From: Nitrosomonas sp. Is79A3
GTDB taxonomy: Bacteria > Pseudomonadota > Gammaproteobacteria > Burkholderiales > Nitrosomonadaceae
Length of the DNA stretch: 64,000 bases
NCBI RefSeq assembly: GCF_000219585.1
Contig: NC_015731.1
Span: 2,418,001 to 2,482,000, forward strand
Direction: 5' to 3'
Both the position numbers and the translations under genes were made by a program. Positions 37,878-46,911 of the stretch are shown in pieces. Below the pieces are notes generated by a model. It saw nothing but the letters and a program-made list of their open reading frames with translations. It ran no database searches and was not told the origin of the DNA. The first letter of the stretch is position 1, and every line of letters begins with the position of its first letter.

Positions 37878-38940
37878 CGCTCCATTCTCTCAAGATTTGG
37901 AGCCTCCTCAAAACCCGGGGCGATTCAGTTATCTGTGGGGCGGACAATTGGGTGGCTATTGAAGAATTTGGCAAAGCCAAGATAGACTGGTTCACTAAAT
38001 TGCTTGGTTTGCAGCATGGGATACCCGCGCATGATACCTTTGGAGATGTTTTTGCAGCGATAGACAATGAACAGTTTGGCGAGTGTTTTTCCAACTGGGT
38101 GTCTGACTTAGCCAGTCTGACTGAAGGAGAAGTCATTGCAATTGATGGTAAATGCTTAAGGCGTAGCATTGATAAGGCTTCAAGAAAGGCAGCTATCCAT
38201 ATGGTCAGTGCATGGGCGCAGCACAATAGCCTGGTCTTGGGTCAGGTTAAAGTGGACAATAAATCCAATGAAATTACGGCCATTCCCAAGCTGTTATCGC
38301 GACTGAATATTGCAGGAAGTGTGATTACAGTTGATGCCATGGGTTGCCAGAAAAGAATTGCTCAGCAGATTATTCAACAAGGTGGCGATTATGTCTTGAG
38401 CCTGAAGGGCAACCAGGGTAACTTACATGAAGATGTTGCCACGTATTTTACCTCGCAGTTATCGCCTGAAGCCGCCATGGTGACTGTTGATGGGGATCAT
38501 GGACGCATTGAAACACGTACTATCTGTGTGACAGATGAGATCGCATGGTTAAAAGAACGTCATGCTTGGGCAGGACTACAAAGTATCATTGCGGTTACAG
38601 CAACAAGAGAATCAGAAAATAGAATCACCGGGGAAACGCGTTATTTCATCAGTAGTCTGAGCGCCAATAATCCGGCTAAACTGGAACATGCTGTTCGCGC
38701 TCATTGGGCTATCGAGAACAATTTACATTGGGTGCTTGATATTGCTTTTGATGAAGATAGCAACCGGACACGCAAAGGCCATAGTGCAGCCAATCTTGCC
38801 ACTATCAGACATATTGCTTTAAACCTGATAAATAAAGAAAAAATATCAAAAGTCGGTGTAAAAATAAAACGATTAAAGGCCGGTTGGAATAATGATTATT
38901 TGCTCCGCATTATTGGAGTAATTTAAGCCCGATTGCCCTG

Positions 38941-39056
38941 TGAGGTTCCCTCTGTTTTTCGTCTTCCAACAGGCGAACAGTTTTATGCTATCAGCTTTTT
39001 CTTCTGTTGAGGATTAGCCAGTCATTTAGAAACCTCATTGGCGATTTATAGCCTAA
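38941..39056 (-). mobile_element. IS3-family element B, 3' end fragment
   Basis: These 116 bases match the left end of the complete IS3 element B at 51622-51736, from TGAGGTTCCCTCTGTTTTTC to GGCGATTTATAGCCTAA, with only a few differences. The rest is missing because IS5 copy 3 starts at 39057. It contains only the last codons of OrfB. The ISAs1 element inserted at its outer end. Confidence 0.9.
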
Positions 39057-40247
39057 GGAAGCTCTGATTAAGTTATTTATTCCAGTTTCGTCGACAAAGC
39101 CATCGGCAAAGTAGCTAATATAGGCATTATTGTACGATTTGTAGCTGTAATTCTTAGCAGATTGCATACTATTCTGTCCCCTGAGGCTGATTTTCAGGGG
39201 TATTGGACGGAATTATCCCGTGGTTGGCATCCACACCTTACGGACATGGTAAAGATTAGCCAAGGCAAACAACAGATAAAGCTGTTGTGCATTCTTGAAC
39301 AATCCTCGGTAACGGACTTTGGTATAACCAAATTGTCTTTTGACAATACGAAACGGATGTTCAACCTTTGCGCGTAGTGAAGCTAGCATACGATTGAGCA
39401 CGACATGTTCTGCTGGCAATTCCTCACCGCGCTTGCGTTTGAATGGCATACCCCAGACCGGCTCTTCCGGCTGTCGTTGCGCTTCCAGATTGCGATCATT
39501 ACGAGTATAAGCCCGATCACCCAATACAATTGCCTCTTCGCCATGTACCAGCGCATCAGTCATGTTGCCATCGGCCACTTTGGCCGTGGTAATTTCCAGG
39601 CTATGCACCAGGCCGGAATCGGCATCTACGCCTATGTGTGCTTTTAATCCAAAGTAATAGTTGCTGCCTTTCTTAGTCGAACTCATCTCGCCATCACGTT
39701 TGCGTTGCCGGTTCTTGGTCGATGGCGCAGCCGCTATCAGCGTGGCGTCAACTATCGTGCCCTGACGCAGCAATAATCCCTGTTGCGCTAACCGCGCAGT
39801 TGTTTCAGCAAACAGGCTTTGTGCCAAGTGATGCCTCTCCAGCAGGTGGCGAAACTTGAGGGTCGTCGTCTCATCAGGCATAACATCTTCTCCCGCATCT
39901 AGTCCTGCAAATTCACGTAGCATCGGCACATCATGTAACGCTTCTTCCATTGCCGGATCTGAATAACCAAACCATTGCTGCATCATATGAATCCGCAGCA
40001 TCGCTTCCAACGCAAATGGCTTGCGTCCCAAACCTGCTACCGGATAGTGCGGCGCGATCCGATTCGTCCAGTCTACCCATGGAACCACTTGCTCCATTTC
40101 TTCGAGAAACTTTTGCCGGCGAGTTACTTTTGGTTTCTTGATAAATAATGGAATCGACAATACTAATTGTTTCATCAATGCATTCCCTTGCAGTGGTTAC
40201 AATCTACCGCGTATTTTACAAGTTTTTGGGACTTAATCAGAGTTTCC
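39057..40247 (-). mobile_element. IS5-family element, copy 3
   Basis: The 1191-bp element has the usual termini. Flanks are CTAA (39053-39056) and TTAA (40248-40251), so the 4-bp duplication is not exact. Different sequence lies on each side (an IS3 fragment, and an HNH gene fragment), which suggests an adjacent deletion or recombination after insertion. Confidence 0.9.
39213..40175 (-). CDS. IS5-family transposase, copy 3
   Basis: The 320-residue protein differs from copy 1 at five positions (Thr in DETTTLKF, Arg in LLERHHL, Ala in ETTARL, Thr in NMTDAL, Val in EHVVLN). None is a DDE residue, so it is probably active. It is the older of the three copies by divergence. Confidence 0.95.
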   Translation of the reverse strand: MKQLVLSIPLFIKKPKVTRRQKFLEEMEQVVPWVDWTNRIAPHYPVAGLGRKPFALEAMLRIHMMQQWFGYSDPAMEEALHDVPMLREFAGLDAGEDVMPDETTTLKFRHLLERHHLAQSLFAETTARLAQQGLLLRQGTIVDATLIAAAPSTKNRQRKRDGEMSSTKKGSNYYFGLKAHIGVDADSGLVHSLEITTAKVADGNMTDALVHGEEAIVLGDRAYTRNDRNLEAQRQPEEPVWGMPFKRKRGEELPAEHVVLNRMLASLRAKVEHPFRIVKRQFGYTKVRYRGLFKNAQQLYLLFALANLYHVRKVWMPTTG

Positions 40248-40741
40248 TTAATGGCGGTAACCATTCATGCGGGGCCTTGTCAAATTTGGATCTATTGATT
40301 GAATCATTCACTACCAAAAGATTTTCAATGTCATTTGCAAATGCTCTGCGTTGTTCCTTTGTCCATTTGTCCGCACCATGTCTATAAGCATGTGCCAGCG
40401 GCACTATGTGATCGATATCCACGTCTGAAGCTTTGGTGAATGTCTTGCCTGTATAAACCCCATACCATTCACCATAGATAACCGTACAATGTCTTGAATC
40501 TTTAAATTGAACAGGTTTTTTGGCTGGTAGCTATTAATAATTCTTGCCGGGTGTTCTGGCAATCGCCATCAGCATCTATCCAGTGTGGCCAATCTTTTTT
40601 ACTGTAGGGAGTGGCGGGAACAGCATGATCAGAATAGCTAGTGGATTCCCGCTGTAGTGGTATCTCTCTCTTTTCTATTGCGCAACCTGAAAGCGTTGCC
40701 AAAAATGAAATAAGCAGAGCTAAGAAAATTTTTTCCTTCAA
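40248..40741 (-). pseudogene. HNH (DUF1524/GmrSD C-terminal-like) nuclease lipoprotein, broken
   Basis: The first part starts at ATG 40741 with a lipoprotein signal ([14 protein letters not shown]) and reads [20 protein letters not shown] then ATSQK. At a run of six A residues (minus strand, 40516-40521) the frame shifts. In the next frame it continues [20 protein letters not shown] then VDIDHIVPLAHAYRHGADKW and FANDIENLLVVNDSINRSK. The DIDHIVPLxHA and NLLVV..xxN motifs are those of DUF1524-type HNH nucleases. The 3' end is cut by IS5 copy 3. Homologues are exported nucleases. This one should be inactive. Confidence 0.8.
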
Positions 40742-40962
40742 ATGTTTATCCGATATTTTTTGATTATGTTTATGAACTAACCTAAATGCTGCGGCTCTTT
40801 CCCATCAGGCCACAGAGATTTCGATCGATACCCTTCATCATGTTTTCCAAAAAATCGTTTTTCCTGAATCGCACGCACGTAAATTTAACTGTCGATTGAT
40901 ACTTTGTTTTAAAAACACTTCAGTCAAAGCGATAACCAGCCTATTAACTGTTTAGTGCCCCT

Positions 40963-42255
40963 TCATTTCATAACACAAATCAACTCCTCCCAGCTTGTAG
41001 TGTAATTGGGACTTTTATTTCCCTGTTTCATCTTCCAGGGTTGCTTAAAACCTTCAGATGCCAGTTTTAAAGTACCCCGCCCCATACGAGCATTGATTTG
41101 ATCCATGACACTCATCAACTTGCTGGATTGATTATCTGCTACTGATACCGAACCAAAGAGATCCAGCTGCCGGTATTGCCTTGGCACCAGTTCAGACAAC
41201 ATTACACCCGCTTTCTGATACCGATAACCACGGCGATAAATTTTGCGCAATCCCCATAGTGCAACTTTGGCTAGTAATCTCGTGTCATCTGTTTGTCTCG
41301 GCAACGCAATCGTCATGCTGTTGGCATAATACGGTTGTTTTTCTTTGAATGGGCTGGTGCGAATACTCACATGCACTGATCCGGCATAGGATTGTTGCCT
41401 TCGCAGTTTTTCTGCTGCACGGCTAATGTAGAGAGAAACCGATTCTTCCAGACTGGCCAAATCGGATACCGGAATGCCGAAGGAGCGGGAACTGACGATC
41501 TGTTTTTTCGGTGGATTGATTTCTTCCAGTTCGATACAGGCAGTACCATTGATCTCACGAATGGTTTTCTCCATCACGACCGAAAAGCGGGTACGCAATT
41601 GCGATGGCGACGCTGTTTTGAGATCCAGCACGGTTTTTATCCCTATTTCTTGAAGTTTAGGTGCAAGCCGTCTGCCGATACCCCAGATCTCCCCTACTTC
41701 TATTTTGCTGAACCATTCATCTTGTTGCCCGAGTGACATGGCATTCAAATCGCACACACCATTGAATTCCGGATTTTTCTTGGCAATATGATTGGCAAGT
41801 TTGGCCAGCGTCTTGGTTGATCCAATTCCGACACAAACCGGCAAGCCCGTCCATTGCTTTACTCGCTGGCGAATATGTTGGCCATAGCAAATCAGGTTAT
41901 GTCTTTTGAATCCAGTCAGATCAAGAAAGCATTCATCAATGGAATAAATTTCCTGGTTTGGGCTAAACACTGCAAGTATGCTCATGACGCGATTGCTCAT
42001 GTCGGCATACAAAGTATAGTTCGATGAGTAGACAATGATTCCGTGTTTTTTGGCCAGATCTTTCAGCTGAAACCATGGCTGCCCCATTTTTACCCCCAGC
42101 GCTTTGACTTCGTTGCTTCTGGCCACCGCGCAACCGTCATTGTTGGATAGCACTACAACCGGTTTGTCTTCCAGTTTGGGATTGAATACCCGCTCGCAAC
42201 TGACATAAAAGTTATTCACGTCTATTAACGCGATGGAGCGGTTATGCTTATCCAT
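40963..42255 (-). CDS. umuC: UmuC-type translesion DNA polymerase (Pol V subunit)
   Basis: From ATG 42255 (the in-frame ATG at 42273 is possible) the protein is 430 residues. It has the Y-family palm motifs: [16 protein letters not shown] with the first catalytic Asp, [11 protein letters not shown] with the second Asp-Glu, and [18 protein letters not shown] of the fingers/helix-hairpin region. The UmuC C-terminal tail is also present. It synthesises across lesions after activation by processed UmuD. Its start lies inside the end of the upstream exonuclease/GIY-YIG gene, so it is the third gene of the operon. Confidence 0.93.
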   Translation of the reverse strand: MDKHNRSIALIDVNNFYVSCERVFNPKLEDKPVVVLSNNDGCAVARSNEVKALGVKMGQPWFQLKDLAKKHGIIVYSSNYTLYADMSNRVMSILAVFSPNQEIYSIDECFLDLTGFKRHNLICYGQHIRQRVKQWTGLPVCVGIGSTKTLAKLANHIAKKNPEFNGVCDLNAMSLGQQDEWFSKIEVGEIWGIGRRLAPKLQEIGIKTVLDLKTASPSQLRTRFSVVMEKTIREINGTACIELEEINPPKKQIVSSRSFGIPVSDLASLEESVSLYISRAAEKLRRQQSYAGSVHVSIRTSPFKEKQPYYANSMTIALPRQTDDTRLLAKVALWGLRKIYRRGYRYQKAGVMLSELVPRQYRQLDLFGSVSVADNQSSKLMSVMDQINARMGRGTLKLASEGFKQPWKMKQGNKSPNYTTSWEELICVMK

Positions 42256-43639
42256 GCAGTGCGATGATTTCAACGTTCTTTCTGTTCAGGAATTTCAGCA
42301 GATAGCGGTAAGTATCACGATCAAAATGGGGATGAGTCGCTATTTCATCAAACTCCTGATGATCTCTCACTGTTCCAAGATGACACCATTGATCAAAGAC
42401 ATGCATTTCTGTCATGTCATTATCCGGATTATGCTCTCGAATCCCGATGCGACCATCAAACGGCCACGCTAAAAGCTTGTAACCACTTAAGGCTGTCAAA
42501 AGGCGTAGGCGATGTGATTCCGCAGATTCTTTGTCCGCACATAAGCCTTTACAATGTTTTAATTGATGAGAAAAACACACGCCAGAGCCTTTTTCCAGTC
42601 CTAATGCCTTATCACATAACCCATGCTCATCGGCCAGCTTATTTAGAATCTCCAGTGCCTGCCGTTTGGTTTTGAAAGTGCCAAACACATTATCCAAGGT
42701 AGTCCAGTCAATATCACTTTCATAAATCAGGGTAACCAAGGGCCGGGCTGCGGGGTCATCCGAAACCTGCCATGCGCATAATTGTCTCTCACGTCTGAGC
42801 TGCCGGTTGTGGATAGGCTGATATTCTTTAATCAAGTGCGATTCTAGTAACAGTGCTCCCAGTTCTCCGCTGGTGACCCGGTATTCGATCCTCTTGATTT
42901 CTTGGGCGATGCGCATTTCCTTGGCTGAGCTATGATCACCCTGAAAGTGACTGAGCACACGAGTTCTCAAAGTAACACTTTTACCGACATACAGCAGTGC
43001 ACTTTCACCATAGAATAAATAAACACCAAAGGTGTCCGGTATGGCATTGATTTCAAGTTGATCGAGATTAGCCGGAATGGCTTGCTGTTTCAGTAATGCC
43101 AGAGCAACTTCCTGAACAGCATGTTCACCTAATTCATTGAAGGCCGCAGCAATGAACGCCGCCATCATTTCCGTATCACCCATGGCACGATGGCGGTTTT
43201 CACAAACCAGTTTGAATCGTTCAATGATGGCATCTAAGCCATGTCCTTTATGTTGCGGATATAGCTTTCTTGAAAGTTTAACCGTGCACAGGAGTTTTTT
43301 CTGAAAGGTAATGCCAATGCGCTTGAACTCATTTTTGAGAAAACCATAATCAAAACGCACATTGTGGGCACACAAAACAGCATCATCGACCCAATCTAGC
43401 AGCGTGTTGCGGACTTCAAAGAAAGTCGGCGCATTTTTTACCATGCTCTGGGTTATACCGGTCAATCGCTGAATGAATGGTGAGATACTGACTTCCGGAT
43501 TGATAAGCGTATTCCAACGACCGACTTCAATACCGTTTTCATACCGGATTAAGCCTATCTCAGTAATACGATCCTGGGTTGGGGTAGCGCCTGTTGTTTC
43601 CAGATCCAGCAATACATAAACCGGCAACAACGTACTCAT
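42248..43639 (-). CDS. DnaQ-like 3'-5' exonuclease fused to GIY-YIG nuclease
   Basis: The 463-residue protein has a DEDD exonuclease domain at residues 1-175: ExoI LLDLETTG, Exo[14 protein letters not shown], Exo[13 protein letters not shown] (DEDDh type). A UvrC-type GIY-YIG domain at ~200-290 has [27 protein letters not shown] and a catalytic Glu in [18 protein letters not shown]. The C-terminal ~170 residues are UvrC/Cho-like. Such DnaQ-Cho fusions are known, but placing one between umuD and umuC is unusual. ATGA overlaps link it to umuD, and it overlaps umuC by 8 bases. It probably acts on lesion-containing DNA under the same control. Confidence 0.9.
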   Translation of the reverse strand: MSTLLPVYVLLDLETTGATPTQDRITEIGLIRYENGIEVGRWNTLINPEVSISPFIQRLTGITQSMVKNAPTFFEVRNTLLDWVDDAVLCAHNVRFDYGFLKNEFKRIGITFQKKLLCTVKLSRKLYPQHKGHGLDAIIERFKLVCENRHRAMGDTEMMAAFIAAAFNELGEHAVQEVALALLKQQAIPANLDQLEINAIPDTFGVYLFYGESALLYVGKSVTLRTRVLSHFQGDHSSAKEMRIAQEIKRIEYRVTSGELGALLLESHLIKEYQPIHNRQLRRERQLCAWQVSDDPAARPLVTLIYESDIDWTTLDNVFGTFKTKRQALEILNKLADEHGLCDKALGLEKGSGVCFSHQLKHCKGLCADKESAESHRLRLLTALSGYKLLAWPFDGRIGIREHNPDNDMTEMHVFDQWCHLGTVRDHQEFDEIATHPHFDRDTYRYLLKFLNRKNVEIIALHG

Positions 43640-44241
43640 TTGAACCGGCGAAACGATCCTATCACGACACCAAAAATCTCAAACTGCGTATCTGGGCGAA
43701 TGTAAATGGGTTTGTAAGCACCTGATGAATTGGCTGGCATCAGCCTGGGCATTTTGTTCGCCCCATAATCAAGGATTTTAATGGTGAATCCACGGTCCAC
43801 CACTGCCAGCACAATGTCACCGATCCCTGCTGTCTTGGATCTATCTACCACCACTTTATCGTCTGGCAGTAAACCTACATCAATCATCGAATCCCCTTTA
43901 ATCGTAACAAAGAACGTCGATGCGGCATGATCAATTAGAAATTCACTGATATCCAAGCGTTTCTCGACATGATCATCCGCCGGACTGGGAAAACCTGCAG
44001 CCACTTTGGTGGAAAAAAGCGGTAACAAGGTTGGTTGATCGCTAATGGCGGGAATAAAAAACTCATCCACGTTGGTTGCCTCATTATTTGAGCTTGTTCT
44101 TTTATGCTGGTAGGCATCCAAAAAGTTTTTGATGGTAGCTCCCTGACTCTCGGGTATACGCATTGTGGTTGTCGGCTCACCATATTTATCCTGACCAGTT
44201 GGCCTGCCTGCATTTTCTCTTTTCCCGCCACGATTTGACAT
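43636..44241 (-). CDS. umuD: UmuD-type LexA-like S24 protease with N-terminal extension
   Basis: From ATG 44241 (an in-frame ATG at 44289 is less likely) the protein is 201 residues, ~60 longer than E. coli UmuD. The extension (GGKRENAGRPTGQDKYGEPT, TMRIPES) looks like a short DNA-binding segment. The catalytic domain has a self-cleavage site AAG|FPSPADDHVE-type (Ala82-Gly83), nucleophile Ser118 in KGDSMIDVG and general-base Lys155 in GFTIKIL. RecA-induced cleavage yields UmuD', the partner of UmuC. I see no LexA-box CTGT-N8-ACAG upstream. Confidence 0.88.
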   Translation of the reverse strand: MSNRGGKRENAGRPTGQDKYGEPTTTMRIPESQGATIKNFLDAYQHKRTSSNNEATNVDEFFIPAISDQPTLLPLFSTKVAAGFPSPADDHVEKRLDISEFLIDHAASTFFVTIKGDSMIDVGLLPDDKVVVDRSKTAGIGDIVLAVVDRGFTIKILDYGANKMPRLMPANSSGAYKPIYIRPDTQFEIFGVVIGSFRRFK

Positions 44242-44292
44242 TTCTCGAATGGCTCCATGTTTGATATATGTATCAGCATTCAAACACACCGG

Positions 44293-44577
<285 letters not shown>

Positions 44578-44580
44578 TTA

Positions 44581-44826
44581 GAAGATTTTCCCTGTGCGTT
44601 TCTTCTTGCTCATACTTGCGACATATGCGGCCGGCACTTGCCGCGGCCATATTCTCTGAGAAATCCACGAGCAAATTCATTAATGTCGTCCCAATCATGA
44701 TCCGGGTTAATTGGGACAACAACGTTAACGCCTTTACCGCCTGAGAGCCGTGGAAATGAGATAAGTCCGATTTTCTTGAGAAGGTTGCGTATGTCTTCTG
44801 CAGCCAATTTCACTGCATCAAATGGG
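44581..44826 (-). pseudogene. ligD: LigD-type polymerase domain remnant
   Basis: The minus strand encodes KLAAEDIRNLLKKIGLISFP then RLSGGKGVNVVVPINPDHDW then INEFARGFLREYG. In shifted frames it reads MSKKKRTGKIF before a TAA at 44578-44580. The SGGKGxxVVVP and MSKKKRxGKIFxD motifs are from the archaeo-eukaryotic-primase-type polymerase domain of bacterial non-homologous end-joining ligase LigD. Roughly 80 codons remain, with a frameshift after GRGKCRPHMSQV. The start is lost at the IS3 remnant. Confidence 0.75.
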
Positions 44827-44837
44827 ATGAGGTATGT

Positions 44838-45235
44838 TGATTTTCATGGAGTCCGAAGTTTCATAAAATGAAGACTTGAAATGGAGGAAGAAGATGGAAT
44901 TACCCCGCACACAAGTCAGGAATTTCGCAGTTAAGTTTTTCAAAGAAAGTGGATTGACTCTGGTTGAAGCAGCAACACGACTGTCGTTACCCATGGGGAC
45001 ACTTAAGAACCGGGTTTATGCTGACAAACGAGATGAGATCGCTGCAGTAGGCAAGCATTAGAAACAGTTGACTGAACTTGAGTTAGAGCTATCCAGAGTT
45101 AAACGCGAATTAGCAGAAGTGAAGATGGAGCGTGACTTTATAAAAAAGTGTGCGACGTATTTCGCCAAAGAGTCACGGGGAGATATGGAGAGATATGGAG
45201 AAACTTCCTGTTTTTATCGCATATCGAAGATAGAG
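44838..45235 (+). mobile_element. IS3-family element C, 5' fragment
   Basis: The left terminus TGATTTTCATGGAGTCCG is followed by orfA at 44894 (MELPRTQVRNFAVKFFKESG, RBS GGAGGAAG). An in-frame TAG at 45059-45061 interrupts orfA, then KQLTELELELSRVKRELAEV continues to the end of orfA. The first 12 codons of orfB (MEKLPVFIAYRR) start near 45197 and end at a stop. The DDE part and the right terminus are missing. Confidence 0.75.
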
Positions 45236-45440
45236 AGTATTTTATTTGACATTAATTTGATTATCGACTTGTTTGACTTGAGGTATTTGTTGCGTAATTG
45301 AATGTGCTAATTTTCGCTGAGAAACCGTTTCCACAAATCCACTTAATTTTACTAATCCATTTGAAGCTTCAACATTGATAGCTGCAGCATTCAATTCTTT
45401 TGTTTCTATTAATTTGGCTTTAATTTTCATAGCTAAAACT

Positions 45441-46751
45441 CAGAAGTGTCCGGAGATTTAATTGAATAGATTCAGTTGGTTATTATTTTTCGACATGGTT
45501 ATTTGCACCTCGGTATTTTTAACCAATTGATCGATAGGTGTTTTCTCGAAAAGAGTCAGGCTTAAAATCTGTAGAATTGTGTAAAGCGAAGCTTCGGTAT
45601 TGAGCCGCTTTTTCACGATGGCAACCAAGACATAAACCGATATGGCAATCCATATCTGCGTTTTGACTGCGTTCTCAGTAGTTCCGTAGAAACGCTTGAT
45701 ACGAAGATGTTGCTTGATCCACTTGAAGAATAGTTCGACCTGCCAGCGACAACGATAAAGCTGAGCGATGGTCAGCGCAGGTAAGTCGAAGTTGTTGGCT
45801 AGAAATACCAGATGCTTGTCGTGTTCTGCATCGTAGAACTTGATACGCCGCAGGTGCTGAGGATAATCCTTGCTAGCCTTGGGAGCCCTTAGGGCAATGG
45901 TTTGGTCACAGCGCAGTCCGGTGGATTTGTCCACGGAGCGAGAGTAGACGCGGCGAAAAAGCAGATTGGATTTAGCGCGTGTTACAAAAAATGCTTGTGC
46001 TTGGTGCATGGTGTACCAGCGAGAAAAATCGGTGAAGCCCCGATCCATGATGTAAAAGCTGCCAGCTTCGGGTGTCAGGATGTCGAACACATTGACCTCG
46101 TGCATCTTGCCATCGCTGATATGAATGAAGGTTGGAATATTGCCGCGCAGGTCAAGCAGCGTATGCATCTTAACGGTAGCCTTGGTGGAGCGGAAGCGTG
46201 CCCACGGAAAGACGCTCAAGCACAAGTCAATGGTCGTGGTATCGAGTGCGTAGACCGTTTGTTCCAGCTCGACAGCAAAGCTGTCGCTGGCGTAAAGCTT
46301 TCTGGCTGTCTGGATCAGGCTCATCGCGAAATCCATATAGATGCGGCAGTCGCGCTGCTCGTTGGCATCAGCCAACGTACTCTTGGCGATGTTGCCTCGT
46401 ATGCCCAAATGGTAGAGCTTGGCTTGGTGGGCGCGCAGACAGGTTTCGATGTCGCGCAGACTCTCGCGGTAAGTCAGTTGTGCGAAAGCCATGCACAGAA
46501 ACTGGTCGAGATGCGAGAACTTGAGTGTTGGATATCGACCTGAATATCTGGCTACGCACTGATGAAACGTGCGCAAAGGCAGGTGCTCCATTAATTGGGC
46601 AAACACCAATTTCCCTGCGTGCATATGCAATCTCCTGACAAAAGTCAGAAGTTTGGCGCAAGTTGAAATCGATTACAGAAAAATATGTCATTTAGTAATG
46701 GTCGTTCAACGAGTTATCATGCGACAATTCTCGAATCTCCGGACACTACTG
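45441..46751 (-). mobile_element. IS4-family element in the BON lipoprotein gene
   Basis: The 1311-bp element has terminal repeats CAGAAGTGTCCGGAGATT and (inverted) CAGTAGTGTCCGGAGATT, with one mismatch. The 9-bp duplication GCTAAAACT is at 45432-45440 and 46752-46760. Confidence 0.92.
45458..46630 (-). CDS. IS4-family transposase
   Basis: The 390-residue protein has a DUF4372-type N-terminus (LDQFLCMAFAQLTYRESLRD) and DDE core: Asp in YALDTTTIDLCL, Asp in FYIMDRGFTDFSRWY, and the IS4 Y-R-E-K signature YRCRWQVELFFKWIKQ carrying the Glu. The frame is intact. Confidence 0.95.
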   Translation of the reverse strand: MHMHAGKLVFAQLMEHLPLRTFHQCVARYSGRYPTLKFSHLDQFLCMAFAQLTYRESLRDIETCLRAHQAKLYHLGIRGNIAKSTLADANEQRDCRIYMDFAMSLIQTARKLYASDSFAVELEQTVYALDTTTIDLCLSVFPWARFRSTKATVKMHTLLDLRGNIPTFIHISDGKMHEVNVFDILTPEAGSFYIMDRGFTDFSRWYTMHQAQAFFVTRAKSNLLFRRVYSRSVDKSTGLRCDQTIALRAPKASKDYPQHLRRIKFYDAEHDKHLVFLANNFDLPALTIAQLYRCRWQVELFFKWIKQHLRIKRFYGTTENAVKTQIWIAISVYVLVAIVKKRLNTEASLYTILQILSLTLFEKTPIDQLVKNTEVQITMSKNNNQLNLFN

Positions 46752-46911
46752 GCTAAAACTATATCTTCTTGCGGAACTTCTTCGACAACTTTCGTACTAG
46801 CTAGTCCAGCACAACCAGTTAGAACTGAGTGGAAAAGAAATAACATAAGCCAGACGTAATTTTTTTCTTTTTTTAATTTATTCATTTCTAAAATTATAAA
46901 AATTTGATAAT

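Larger units (their letters stand above)
36615..37927 (-). mobile_element. IS3-family element A, copy 2
   Basis: The same 1313-bp element as 19725-21037, here inverted, with GTT duplications at 36612-36614 and 37928-37930. It encodes orfA (37554-37877) and orfB (36649-37497). Confidence 0.95.
36495..38926 (+). pseudogene. ISAs1-family transposase split by IS3 insertion
   Basis: The 5' part runs from ATG 36495 for 40 codons (SIIHHFSSIEDPRVDRQKKH...FFIALCAV). The IS3 element interrupts after GTT at 36614. After the duplicated GTT (37928-37930) the frame continues ICGADNWVAIEEFGKAKIDW to the stop at 38926. Joined, it gives ~371 residues, the family length, with DDE motifs: Asp in EVIAIDGKCLRRS, Asp in VITVDAMGCQK and Glu in HWAIENNLHWVLD. 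A long frame from 37739 that reads out of the IS3 into this gene is not a real gene start. Confidence 0.92.
36422..38940 (+). mobile_element. ISAs1-family element interrupted by an IS3 element
   Basis: Terminal repeats are CAGGGCAATCGGGCT at 36422 and the complement of AGCCCGATTGCCCTG ending at 38940, flanked by the 10-bp duplication TGAGGTTCCC. The 1313-bp IS3 element A (36615-37927) sits inside its transposase gene. Without it (and one GTT duplication) the ISAs1 element is about 1.2 kb, the normal size. Confidence 0.92.
45242..46885 (-). pseudogene. BON-domain lipoprotein gene split by IS4-family element
   Basis: The 5' part starts at ATG 46885 (MNKLKKEKNYVWLMLFLF, lipobox SVLTGC) and runs to VVEEVPQEDIVLA, where the IS interrupts at 46751. 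The 3' part (45242-45440) continues MKIKAKLIETKELNAAAINV then EASNGLVKLSGFVETVSQRK to DNQINVK, a BON domain. Removing the IS with one 9-bp duplication restores an open frame (GTT TTA GCT ATG AAA) of ~107 residues. BON lipoproteins bind phospholipid or stabilise the outer membrane. The 3' part alone could be translated from ATG 45430, without a signal. Confidence 0.9.

Noticed and set aside
37739..38926. A single 395-codon plus-strand frame that could be read as one gene
   Set aside because: Its first ~60 codons lie antisense to IS3 orfA inside the inserted element. The real ISAs1 start is at 36495, on the other side of the insertion.
45902..46543. 213-codon plus-strand frame
   Set aside because: It is antisense to the intact IS4-family transposase and has no recognisable protein motifs.
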